A stretch of DNA of 64,000 bases, taken from NCBI GenBank assembly GCA_035552775.1, contig DASZKW010000097.1, positions 19,123 through 83,122 on the forward strand. The letters run 5' to 3'. The position numbers were made by a program, and so were the translations under genes. This stretch comes from DASZKW01 sp035552775. Its GTDB lineage: Bacteria; Actinomycetota; Acidimicrobiia; Acidimicrobiales; Palsa-688. The notes under the pieces were generated by a model that saw nothing but the letters and a program-made list of their open reading frames with translations, had not been told where the DNA came from and did not search any database. Shown one piece after another: positions 17,001-25,334 of the stretch. Position 1 is the first letter of the stretch; each line of letters starts with the position of its first letter.

Positions 17001-19334
17001 GTGCCTCCGCAAATCCGGCAGCTGGCCATGGGGCGGTCCACGGGCGATCTGTTCCGGGTCGCGGTCGCCGCCGGTGTCGTCACCTTGGCCTTCCTCGGCG
17101 CCGGCCCCCGCACCGTCGACCCGCTCGAAGCAGCCGTTTACCGGGACCTGGCGCAGCTTCCCCACTGGCTCTTGCCGGTCTCCCATGTGGCTGTGCTGGC
17201 CGGCTCGGTGGTCGACATCGCGGTCATGGCCGGCGTGGCGATGCTTCTGAAGCAGATCCGCCTCGGTGCCCGTCTCGTCGCCGGCGGCGTCGTCGCCTGG
17301 GTCATCAGCTACTTCTCCCAACTGGCGGCGCACCCCCGCCTCCTCGACGTGACCGTCGGCGACCACCAACACACCCTTCGCGCCGCATTTCCCGCCGACC
17401 ACATGGCTGTCGCCGCCGCCCTGGCGACAGTTGCCAGCCCGTACCTCCCCCGTCCCCTCCGCCGCCTCCTCCTGCCTGTCACCATCGTGGTCGCCGCCGC
17501 GCTGGAGTTCACCGGAAGCCACCTCACGCTCGACGTCGTCGCCGGTGGTTTCATCGGCTGGGCGGCAGGCACGCTCGTCCACCTGGTCAGCGCTGCCCCC
17601 GGCCGGTCGGAGTCAGTAGAGGTCGTGACCCGGGCCCTCGCCACCGCCGGGTTCGACGCCGCCGGGGTCACCCTGGTCAGTGCGCCTCTGCGCGGCCCGC
17701 GCATCTACGAGGCCGCCACCGGCGACGGCCAGCCCCTGGCCATCGAGGTGGTGCGCAGGGGTCAGCGGCGGGCAGGATCGAGCTACAAGCTGCGCCGCCT
17801 GCTGGCTTCGCTCGAAGTCGAGGACGAGCCGTCCCTGTCGTCTCCCCGCCACGAGGTGGACCACGAGGCGCTGGTGACCCTACTGGCCGAGCAGGCCGGC
17901 GTTCGCACGCCGAAGGTGATACTGGCGGGCGAGCTCGGCCACGGTCCCGCCTTCCTGGTGCGTCACAGGGTCGACGGCCAACGGCTGTCGGATCTCGTCG
18001 CCGACGGGTGCGGCGACCGTCTGCTGGGCGAGATCTGGCTCAACGTGGCCCGGCTGGGCCGGGCCCGCATCGCCCACCACAACCTTGTCGCCGACAACAT
18101 CCTCGTGGACCGCAGCGGTCAGCCGTGGCTCGTCGACTTCACCTTCGCCCGCACCGGAGCGGACGACCGCCACCTGGCCCAGGAGGTAGCCGAGGCCCTG
18201 GTCTCGTTGAGCGCGGTTGTCGGCCCGCAGCGCGCAGTTGACTCCGCGGCCGGCGTGCTCGACAAGTCAGACCTGCGTGAGGCGCTGGCCTACATGCAGC
18301 CCTTGGCCCTCCCGACCCGGATCCGCCGCCAACTCCAGGGACGTCCCGAGCTCGGCGACCTGTCCGAAACGCTGGCCCAGTTCCTCGGACAGCCACGCCC
18401 GTCGTTCCGTCCCAAGATCCGGGTGCGATTCGTGATCTCGGTGGCCGTGGCCGGCGGGGGGATCTACCTCCTGCTACCCCAGATCGGGACCGTGCCGAGC
18501 CTGCTGCAAGCCGTCCGCCATGCCAACTACTGGTGGTTGGTGGCGGCGCTGGGCGCAGGCGCCGCCACCTTCCCCATGGCCGCCGCCTCCTACCTGGGAG
18601 CGGTCCGCACCCATCTTCCTTTCGCCCGCACGACGATGGTCCAGTTGGCATCGGCCTTCACCAGCCGGCTGACCCCCGGCGGGATAGGAGGGATGGGACT
18701 CAACCTCATCTACCTGCAGCGGCAGGGCTCTGACCGCCCTGAGGCGATCGGGTCCATCGCCCTCAACCAGGGGGCCGGCGCCGTCGTCCACGCCGCCTTG
18801 TTCGTCGTGGCCATCGGGTTCTTGGGCACCAGCGGCGTGGTGGGCAATGTCAAGCTGCCGTCCGGTTGGCCCGTGCTGGTCGGCGTGGTGGTGGTCCTGG
18901 TCCTGCTCGGAGCCGTGATCGGGTCCCCATTCGGGCGGCGCCGCGTCCTGGCACCCGCGCGGCGGGTGCTGGCCAACCTCGGCACCACCCTGCGCCATCC
19001 CCTCCGGGCGCTCGCCCTGATCGGCGGGTCGGCCGGCGTGACGTTGGGCAACGCCTTGGCGCTGGCCGCCAGTCTGGCCGCATTCGACCACCACTTTCCC
19101 TTCCTCCCGGTGATAGCCGTCTACATCGGCGGGGCGGCGATCGCCTCCGCGGCGCCCACCCCCGGCAACCTCGGGGCCGTAGAAGCGGCCCTCGCCGCCG
19201 GCCTGACAGGTATCGGTGTCCGCTCCGCCGAGGCCGTCGCAGCGGTGCTCACCTTCCGGCTCCTCACGTTCTGGCTGCCGATCGTGCCGGGCCTGGTCGC
19301 GCTACGGCTCCTGCAGCACCGCGACGCTGTCTAG
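17001..19334 (+). CDS. Three-part membrane protein: PAP2-like domain, kinase-like domain, LPG-synthase-type flippase
   Basis: Protein of 777 aa. Residues 20-200 are a PAP2-like membrane domain with FPADH (H134) in place of PSGH and GSHLTLD (H174, D178), which keeps the Hx3D half of the third motif. Residues 215-430 are a soluble kinase-like domain: VDGQRLSDLV, then a catalytic loop reading HHNLVADNILV, where the usual HxD aspartate is Asn (N361), and VDFTFA with D379 kept. Residues 470-777 are a polytopic region of the lysylphosphatidylglycerol synthase membrane (UPF0104, AglD-like) family with GGIGGMGLNL and PTPGNLGAVEAAL. Such regions are thought to flip lipid-linked substrates. The fusion suggests lipid or lipid-linked sugar handling at the membrane. 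The precise reaction is unknown, and the kinase part may be inactive. Confidence 0.8.
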   Translation: MPPQIRQLAMGRSTGDLFRVAVAAGVVTLAFLGAGPRTVDPLEAAVYRDLAQLPHWLLPVSHVAVLAGSVVDIAVMAGVAMLLKQIRLGARLVAGGVVAWVISYFSQLAAHPRLLDVTVGDHQHTLRAAFPADHMAVAAALATVASPYLPRPLRRLLLPVTIVVAAALEFTGSHLTLDVVAGGFIGWAAGTLVHLVSAAPGRSESVEVVTRALATAGFDAAGVTLVSAPLRGPRIYEAATGDGQPLAIEVVRRGQRRAGSSYKLRRLLASLEVEDEPSLSSPRHEVDHEALVTLLAEQAGVRTPKVILAGELGHGPAFLVRHRVDGQRLSDLVADGCGDRLLGEIWLNVARLGRARIAHHNLVADNILVDRSGQPWLVDFTFARTGADDRHLAQEVAEALVSLSAVVGPQRAVDSAAGVLDKSDLREALAYMQPLALPTRIRRQLQGRPELGDLSETLAQFLGQPRPSFRPKIRVRFVISVAVAGGGIYLLLPQIGTVPSLLQAVRHANYWWLVAALGAGAATFPMAAASYLGAVRTHLPFARTTMVQLASAFTSRLTPGGIGGMGLNLIYLQRQGSDRPEAIGSIALNQGAGAVVHAALFVVAIGFLGTSGVVGNVKLPSGWPVLVGVVVVLVLLGAVIGSPFGRRRVLAPARRVLANLGTTLRHPLRALALIGGSAGVTLGNALALAASLAAFDHHFPFLPVIAVYIGGAAIASAAPTPGNLGAVEAALAAGLTGIGVRSAEAVAAVLTFRLLTFWLPIVPGLVALRLLQHRDAV

Positions 19335-19351
19335 TGTCCCCACCGCGGCCG

Positions 19352-20680
19352 TCAGGCGGTTGACACCAGGTTGGCGGGCGGCACGCTGGGCGTGACCTTG
19401 GAGATGGTTATGGGCCCGGTGTTGGCCGTCACGTAGATCGGGCTCACCGACGACGCGGCACCGTTTTCAATCTTGACGACTTCGCCGCCGGAATAGCCGT
19501 AGTGGTCTGTCCTGGAGTATGTGAGCGGGGTCAGCCCCGGGGTGACGAAGTTGACGCTGTCGTTCTCGATGGCGCTGACGAGGTCGGTCCGGGTGAGGTC
19601 CTTGCCGGCCTTTTGCAACGCTTGCACGAAGGTGTAGCCGAGCCCGACGCCGTACACGGTGTTGCCGTCGACAGGTGCACCGCTGTCGTAGTCGGCGAGC
19701 AGCTTCTTGCTCACTTGGATCCAAGGGTTGCTGGTGTCTGCCTCGGGCGGCAGGTAGGCGTCACTGATCATTCCGTTGAGCAACGTCTCCCCCGCCTTTC
19801 CCTTGGAGAACGACGCCAGGAGGGGAGCGACGGTGGGCGGGTCGGCACCCACATTCGACACCACGAACTGGGGCGAGTAGCCGATGGCCGCGGCGGGCAG
19901 CATGGCCAGCGCGGTGGCGGCGGGGATGGTTGCCATGGCCACCACCTGGGCACCGGCCGCCTTGAGGGCCGCCACCTGGTTGCTCAGCGGACCCGAAAGT
20001 GTTGCCGAGTCGTAGCTCTGGCGGCTCACCACCGACGAGGCCGGAAGCTCGGCGTCCAGGCCCTGGTCGAAGCCCTGGCCGAAGTCGTCGTTCTGGTATA
20101 GGTACCCGACCTTCATGCCCGCGAAGTGGTCCTTTATGTACTGGCCGAGGATCTTGCCCTCGACAAGGTAGTTAGGCTGCCAGCCGAAGCTCTCGGGGTA
20201 CTTCGGATTGTTCCAACAGGTGCATCCGGATTCGATGAACAGCTGCGGGACCTTCTGGGCGTTGAGAAATGGCTGCACCGCGGTCTGAGTCGGCGTCCCG
20301 AGGGGTCCGACGTCGGCGAATATGTTGTCCTGGAGTACCAGTTGTCGGGTCTTGGTTGCGGTGACGGACGGGTTGTAGCCGTCGTCGACGTAGTCGTAGT
20401 GGATCCTGCGACCGTTGACGCCACCGTGGGCGTTTACCCATTTGAATACTGCGTTGGCGGCGGGGGCGATCTCGCTGTAGCCGGGGGCGGCAGGTCCGGT
20501 GAGGGGCACGGTCGCCCCGATGTTGATGGTGGTGGCGGTAACCCCGGGAGCGGTGGCCCCTCCCCCTCCACCTGCACCGGAGGTGCCTTTGGAGCTGCTG
20601 CCACAGGCGGCGCCTAACAGGGCAAGCGCGGCGAGGACGGCGCCGACCCGTCGCGAGGTCGTGGGCGACTTCGAGCTCAT
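19352..20680 (-). CDS. Branched-chain amino-acid-type ABC transporter substrate-binding lipoprotein
   Basis: Periplasmic-type binding protein of 442 aa with a lipoprotein signal peptide: a positive start, a hydrophobic core and an LLGAACG lipobox, followed by a Gly/Ser-rich spacer. The mature part has the Leu/Ile/Val-binding (Peripla_BP_6) fold, with INIGATVPLTGPAAP at the start and DYDSGAPVDGNTVYGVGLGYTFVQAL near the end. The ATG overlaps the livM stop (ATGA), so it is the last gene of a livG-F-H-M-SBP operon. Substrates for this family range over branched-chain amino acids, amides, urea and aromatic acids. The pocket residues do not allow me to choose. Confidence 0.9.
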   Translation of the reverse strand: MSSKSPTTSRRVGAVLAALALLGAACGSSSKGTSGAGGGGGATAPGVTATTINIGATVPLTGPAAPGYSEIAPAANAVFKWVNAHGGVNGRRIHYDYVDDGYNPSVTATKTRQLVLQDNIFADVGPLGTPTQTAVQPFLNAQKVPQLFIESGCTCWNNPKYPESFGWQPNYLVEGKILGQYIKDHFAGMKVGYLYQNDDFGQGFDQGLDAELPASSVVSRQSYDSATLSGPLSNQVAALKAAGAQVVAMATIPAATALAMLPAAAIGYSPQFVVSNVGADPPTVAPLLASFSKGKAGETLLNGMISDAYLPPEADTSNPWIQVSKKLLADYDSGAPVDGNTVYGVGLGYTFVQALQKAGKDLTRTDLVSAIENDSVNFVTPGLTPLTYSRTDHYGYSGGEVVKIENGAASSVSPIYVTANTGPITISKVTPSVPPANLVSTA

Positions 20681-21798
20681 GGGTTTGTCCTTTCATGCTC
20701 CGCTGTCGGCGGCGCGGACGGAGGGCGCTCTGCCTCCGGGCCGATCCCGGTGGTGACCCCGATGATGGGCGACGACCGCGCCGCGCCAAGGCGGAGGGCC
20801 CGGTGGCCGAGCCACCGCAGGCCGCCCTGAACTCCCGATGGGGCAGCGAGCATCACCACGATGAGGACCACACCGTAGATCACCACTGCCAGGTTGGCAC
20901 CGACAGAGTTGCCCAGGGAGAAACTCTTGGAAATGGAAGTCGACCACTGAGGCAGGTATACGAGGACCACCGCTCCCCACCACGGTCCGACCAGGCTGCC
21001 CGCCCCACCGAGGACCATCGCGGCCAGCAGGTACAGCGACAGGGTGAGCGCGAACTCGCCGGTGTTCACGACGCCCGTGGAAAGGCCGAGGAAGGCTCCG
21101 GCCAGACCGGCGCACGAGGCGCTCACCACGAAGGCGAAGACCTTGGTGCGGGCCACACGGATACCGGCCAAGGCGGCGGCGATCTCGTTGTCGCGAACGG
21201 CACGCATGGATCGGCCGAACCGGCTGCGAACCAGGTTGGCCAGCAGGACCAGCACCACCAGGGCGCACAGGATCTCGATCCACGCCAGCCACTGCTCGGC
21301 ATTGATGCCCGCGGGCGGCGTGGGCGCAGTGGTGGCCAATCCCTGGTCCCCCCCGAACGTCGCCGTGTACTTGTCGGCGAGTTGCGGCAGGCCCAGGGCC
21401 AGTATCAGGGTCATGCCTGCCAGGTAGGGTCCCCGGAGGCGGGTGGCGGGCATCGCCACCATCAGACCCAGCGCGGCGCTGGCGGCCATGGAGATGATCA
21501 ACTCCAGGCCCAGGGGCATCGGTGCGTGGATCTGCAGGATGGCGAAGGTGTAGGCGCCCACGGCCATGAACCCCCCGTGGCCGAGCGATATCTGGCCGTT
21601 CACCCCGGTGAGAATGCTCATCCCGGCGAGGACGATCGCGTACAGGGCTATCTCCCCCATCTCGAAGTCGCGGTAGGCGCTCAGACCCAGCGTGATTGCG
21701 AGAAAGAAGACGGCCCCGCCGCCAGCCGCCAGCAGGTGCCGCAGCAGAGGCTGGTTGGGCAGCAGAGACTGGACCCGCAGCCGGCGCCGTTCGCTCAT
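20677..21798 (-). CDS. livM: LivM-type ABC permease
   Basis: Membrane permease of 373 aa with about nine helices. The conserved LivM features include VNGQISLGHGGFMAVGAYTFA and the cytoplasmic loop GRSMRAVRDNEIAAALAGIRVARTK that contacts the ATPases. The C-terminus extends about 40 residues past the last helix and is Pro-rich. It overlaps livH upstream and the binding-protein gene downstream by 4 bp each, so all three are translationally coupled. Confidence 0.9.
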   Translation of the reverse strand: MSERRRLRVQSLLPNQPLLRHLLAAGGGAVFFLAITLGLSAYRDFEMGEIALYAIVLAGMSILTGVNGQISLGHGGFMAVGAYTFAILQIHAPMPLGLELIISMAASAALGLMVAMPATRLRGPYLAGMTLILALGLPQLADKYTATFGGDQGLATTAPTPPAGINAEQWLAWIEILCALVVLVLLANLVRSRFGRSMRAVRDNEIAAALAGIRVARTKVFAFVVSASCAGLAGAFLGLSTGVVNTGEFALTLSLYLLAAMVLGGAGSLVGPWWGAVVLVYLPQWSTSISKSFSLGNSVGANLAVVIYGVVLIVVMLAAPSGVQGGLRWLGHRALRLGAARSSPIIGVTTGIGPEAERPPSAPPTAEHERTNP

Positions 21799-22673
21799 AC
21801 CTGCCTGGGGGTGGGACGGGCGAACAGGCCTTCAGGACGGGAGCCGAGGACGACGATCAGGATCGCCGCCGCCCCGAGAGGCTCGAGGCTCGACCCCAGA
21901 TAGCCGCCGACATACGACAGGGCCAAGCCGGTGAGGAGGCCGCCGATGAGCGAACCGGCGGGGCTGTCGAGGCCGCCGACGACGGCGGCGGTGAAGGCGT
22001 AGACGAGGATCAGGTCCATGTAGTCGGGTGAGAACGCCGCCGTGGGGGCGACGAGCAGCCCGGCCAGAGACCCGGCGAATGATGCCACCGCCCAGCCCAG
22101 AGTGAGGATACGACCCACCCGCACCCCTGCCAACCTGGCCATCTCCGGGGCGAATGCCGACGCCCGCATTCGCAGCCCGAGATCCGTGGCCCGGAACAGG
22201 ACCACCATGGACAGCATCAGGGCGACCACGGCCACGAGGATGAACACGTCGAAGTGGGAGAACGAGACCCGGCGCCCGCCAATGGACAGCCCGCTTTGGG
22301 AGAACGCCGCTGGGAAGCCCCTGTTGCGCACCCCGTAGATGGCCCCCGCCAACCCCTCCAACAGGATCAGCAAGCCCAGGGTGACGATGACGGCGTTGAT
22401 CTCCGGCTTTCCCCTGAGGGGACGGATGAAGACCCGTTCGACCACGGCACCGAACGCGAGACCGGCGAGCAGGGCGACGACGAAGGCCTCCCAGTAACCG
22501 ACCTGCCGGTCGAGGAGGGTCACGGCGAGATAGGTGGTGAACATGGCCATGGAACCTTGGGCGAAGTTGATCACCCTGGTGGCCCTCCAGATGAGCACCA
22601 GCCCGAGGGCGACCGCGGCGTAGATCATCCCCGCGCTTATCCCGTTCAGCGTCAGGTCGAAAAAATGGCTCAC
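21795..22673 (-). CDS. livH: LivH-type ABC permease
   Basis: Membrane permease of 292 aa with about eight helices, partner of LivM in the import channel. It shows the family start FDLTLNGISAGMIYAAVALGLVL and FAQGSMAMFTTYLA. The coupling loop RATDLGLRMRASAFAPEMARLAGVRV faces the ATPases. The start is a GTG at 22673, 21 bp after livF. The stop overlaps the livM ATG. Confidence 0.9.
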   Translation of the reverse strand: MSHFFDLTLNGISAGMIYAAVALGLVLIWRATRVINFAQGSMAMFTTYLAVTLLDRQVGYWEAFVVALLAGLAFGAVVERVFIRPLRGKPEINAVIVTLGLLILLEGLAGAIYGVRNRGFPAAFSQSGLSIGGRRVSFSHFDVFILVAVVALMLSMVVLFRATDLGLRMRASAFAPEMARLAGVRVGRILTLGWAVASFAGSLAGLLVAPTAAFSPDYMDLILVYAFTAAVVGGLDSPAGSLIGGLLTGLALSYVGGYLGSSLEPLGAAAILIVVLGSRPEGLFARPTPRQV

Positions 22674-22694
22674 GACGTAGACGCCTCTTATCGC

Positions 22695-23402
22695 TCAGAA
22701 GCCGAGGTAGTGGTGGCGGAGGCCGGCGTCCGCACCCACCGCGGCCGCGGTATCGGCCATCACCACCCGCCCCAGGTTGATCACGACGGCGCGCTGGGCG
22801 ATCGACAGGGCACTGCGCGCGTTCTGCTCAACCAGGATCACGGTGAGGGCCGCCAGGGGAGTGAGATCGACCAGGACGGCCATCAGCTCGACGGTGACTC
22901 GAGGAGCCAGCCCGAGCGACGGCTCGTCGAGCAGGAGGACCCGAGGCCTCGACATGAGTGCCCTGCCGATGGCCAGCATCTGGCGCTCCCCGCCGGACAA
23001 CGTGGCCCCCAGTTTCCGGCGGCGCTCGGCGAGGATCGGGAACAACTCGTATGTCTCCGCCATGGCCTTGCGCCCATCCACCCTGTCCCGACGCCACAGG
23101 GAACCGAGACGCAGGTTCTCCTCGACCGTGAGCTGGTCGATCACGCCTCGTCCGGCGGGCACGTGGGCCACCCCCCGCCGGACCACATCCTCCACGCCGA
23201 GCGCTGTCAGGTCGTCGCCGTCGTAGTGCACCGCTCCTGCCCGAGGGTGGACGAGGCCGGTCATGGCCCGCAGTAGGGTCGTCTTTCCCGCACCGTTGGC
23301 CCCAAGCACCGCGGTTATCGACGAGGGAGCGGCGCTGAAGGAGACGCCGTCGAGGGCGTTGACGGCTCCGTAGGACACCGCGAGTTCCCGGACTTCAAGC
23401 AC
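22695..23402 (-). CDS. livF: LivF-type ABC ATP-binding protein
   Basis: ATPase subunit of 235 aa, the usual LivF size. Walker A is GANGAGKTTLLRAM, the signature LSGGERQMLAIGRALMS, Walker B LLLDEPSLGLAP, and the switch histidine region LVEQNARSAL. It overlaps the livG stop by 8 bp and has a GTG start. It should pair with LivG to power the importer. Confidence 0.92.
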   Translation of the reverse strand: MLEVRELAVSYGAVNALDGVSFSAAPSSITAVLGANGAGKTTLLRAMTGLVHPRAGAVHYDGDDLTALGVEDVVRRGVAHVPAGRGVIDQLTVEENLRLGSLWRRDRVDGRKAMAETYELFPILAERRRKLGATLSGGERQMLAIGRALMSRPRVLLLDEPSLGLAPRVTVELMAVLVDLTPLAALTVILVEQNARSALSIAQRAVVINLGRVVMADTAAAVGADAGLRHHYLGF

Positions 23403-24180
23403 CGGAGGGCACCTCTTCGCCCAGGTAGGCCGTCGTCACCTCGGGATTGGTGCGAATGGCGTCCGGTGCGCCCGACGCGATCACCCGACCGAAGTTGAGG
23501 ACCACCAGGTCGTCACAGACCGACATGACGAGGTCCATGTGGTGCTCTACAAGCAGCACCGCCATGTCGCTGCGCAGCTCGGCGAGCAGGCGTCGCAGGG
23601 CGTCCACCTCGGACCCCGACAGTCCGCTGGCGGGCTCGTCGAGCAGGAGCAGTGATGGCTTCCCCATCAGGGCACGCGCCAGACCCACCCGCTTTTGGAT
23701 GGAGTAGGCCAGCACCCCCGGGGAGCGCTCGGCGTGCTCGGCAATGCGGAGGCGGTCGAGTACGGCCATCGCCCGTGCCCGCAGTTGGCGTTCGCCCCGG
23801 GGGGATCGTCCCAGACCCACCAGCGCCGACACCAGGCCCACCGCCGGCGAGGCTGTGCCCCCCGCCATGACGTTCTCGACCACCGTAAGTCCCCGCCACA
23901 GCCCCACGTCCTGGAGGGTCCGGGCGATCCCCAGCTCGGCCAGGTCGTGAGGGCGGTGGCCGCCCAAGCGGCGCCCGCGGTAGGAGATGCGACCAGAGTC
24001 ACTGGCTACGAAGCCGCACACGACGTTGAACAGCGTGGTCTTGCCCGCCCCGTTGGGACCGATGACACCGACTATCCGGTTGGGTGCCACCGTCAGCGAC
24101 ACCGCATCGAGGGCGACGATGCCGCCGAAGCTGACCTTCACCTGCTCGACGGTGAGATCGCCGGCATCCACAGGTCTCAC
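23395..24180 (-). CDS. livG: LivG-type ABC ATP-binding protein
   Basis: ATPase subunit of 261 aa and first gene of the liv operon. Walker A is GPNGAGKTTLFNVVCG and Walker B LLLDEPASGLSGSE. The usual LSGGQ signature is degenerate here: the corresponding stretch reads LAYSIQKRVGLARALMG, with the LivG-typical replacement before it. VEHHMDLVMSVCD holds the switch histidine. The GTG at 24180 is used; a second GTG three codons on is possible. TAGTGT lies 10 nt upstream, slightly far for a leaderless start. Confidence 0.9.
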   Translation of the reverse strand: MRPVDAGDLTVEQVKVSFGGIVALDAVSLTVAPNRIVGVIGPNGAGKTTLFNVVCGFVASDSGRISYRGRRLGGHRPHDLAELGIARTLQDVGLWRGLTVVENVMAGGTASPAVGLVSALVGLGRSPRGERQLRARAMAVLDRLRIAEHAERSPGVLAYSIQKRVGLARALMGKPSLLLLDEPASGLSGSEVDALRRLLAELRSDMAVLLVEHHMDLVMSVCDDLVVLNFGRVIASGAPDAIRTNPEVTTAYLGEEVPSGA

Positions 24181-24248
24181 GATTCTCGGGACACTAGCGC
24201 CGCGTCATGGCGCCGCCACTGTCGCCGGGATCGTGGCTCGACGCCAGA

Positions 24249-25172
24249 TCAGGCGTGATGGACCCAGGCTGCCAGGTCGGGGGCGACCAGCTCGGCCACC
24301 CGGGCGTGGTAGCGCGCCAGGTCGGCGTCGTCCACCAGCACAGCCCGCCACTGCCCGACGGTGCCGCTGGCGAAGAAGCGGCGGTTGTCCTTGAAGACGT
24401 GGCGGCTGGCGTTGGGGACGAGTTCGTCGGCCCGGGCCCGCATGCGCTCGAATGTGGCGGCCTCGACAAGCGCCGGCCATTTGGCATCGGGGATGCTGAT
24501 GGACAGGCGGTCGGCCAGCCGTCGCATCTGGGCTGCCAGGTCGTCCTTCAGGTCGGCGTAGTGGAGGAGCACGACATTGGGACGGTATCTGGCCTCCCAA
24601 AAGCTCTGCAGGTGGTGCAGGGTGGAGACCAGGCTGGAGTCGGTTTCGGTCGGCGGGGTGGGATCGTCGACCCAGCGCCAGAACCGCTTGCGCACGTTGT
24701 CCGCCCACATGGGGGGCAGCCCGGCGGACGGGGCGTCGGCGACGTGGCCGGCGCCGGTGGCCGACCGGCGGGCCCGGGCGAAGGCGACCATGTCGGTGTT
24801 GGCCAGGTGGTTGTCCCACGACACGGCGACGTCACGCGGATCGCGCCCCACGCACAGGTAGCTTGTCTCCTCTTTGAAGGCAAGGCCGTCCAGCGGTGTG
24901 TGGGTCTTGATGAAGCGGCGGTGATGTTGACCCTCCAGGGTGGCCAGCGCCTCCTGCCGATCGACGGCGAGGGCGTCCAGCCGGGGCGATACCTGGTCAA
25001 GGGGGCGGTCCAATGCCGGCGTCTGGAAGATCAGCAAGGCGCAGATCATCTGCACCCAGGTGGTGCCGCACTTGGGAGGCGGGCTGATCACGATGTCGCC
25101 CGGGCGCCACGGGAATCCGTCCCATCGGGCGCTGTCGTGCACGTCAGTCCGGTACCGCGGTTCCATGGGCAT
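24249..25172 (-). CDS. PAPS-dependent sulfotransferase family protein
   Basis: Cytosolic sulfotransferase of 307 aa. The 5'-phosphosulfate loop is PPPKCGTTWVQM near residue 32. The 3'-phosphate motif is CVGRDPRDVAVSWDNH. The C-terminal PAPS motif appears as GTVGQWRAVL in place of the usual RKGxxGDWKN. The catalytic histidine candidate lies in HHRRFIKTHTPLDG. It would transfer sulfate to a small hydroxyl or amine acceptor, which is unknown. It stands alone after the beta-helix gene, separated by a strong hairpin, and its ATG at 25172 is followed by a second ATG two codons later. No PAPS-synthesis gene is nearby. Confidence 0.88.
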   Translation of the reverse strand: MPMEPRYRTDVHDSARWDGFPWRPGDIVISPPPKCGTTWVQMICALLIFQTPALDRPLDQVSPRLDALAVDRQEALATLEGQHHRRFIKTHTPLDGLAFKEETSYLCVGRDPRDVAVSWDNHLANTDMVAFARARRSATGAGHVADAPSAGLPPMWADNVRKRFWRWVDDPTPPTETDSSLVSTLHHLQSFWEARYRPNVVLLHYADLKDDLAAQMRRLADRLSISIPDAKWPALVEAATFERMRARADELVPNASRHVFKDNRRFFASGTVGQWRAVLVDDADLARYHARVAELVAPDLAAWVHHA

Positions 25173-25182
25173 CCTCAGCCGG

Positions 25183-25222
25183 CGACCCCGACCTGCCGGG
25201 ATTCGCCGGCAGATCGGGGTCG
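25183..25222. terminator. Long hairpin between the beta-helix gene and the sulfotransferase gene
   Basis: Arms 25183-25199 and 25206-25222 pair over 17 bp with one mismatch and a 6-nt loop. A weaker repeat (arms 25250-25256 and 25267-25273, 7 bp) lies closer to the beta-helix stop. Read on the minus strand it follows the beta-helix gene by about 110 nt and precedes the sulfotransferase ATG by 10 nt. It may therefore end the upstream transcript or sit in the leader of the downstream gene. There is no T-run. Confidence 0.45.
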
Positions 25223-25334
25223 TTGGGGTCAGTGCCTATTCTGACATCTCCTATTGGGCAGGAGCACAATAGGGGCTGTCACGGGTAACGAGGCGGGCTA
25301 CAGCCCACCACCTCGCCCGGTGCGGCCAGACCGG

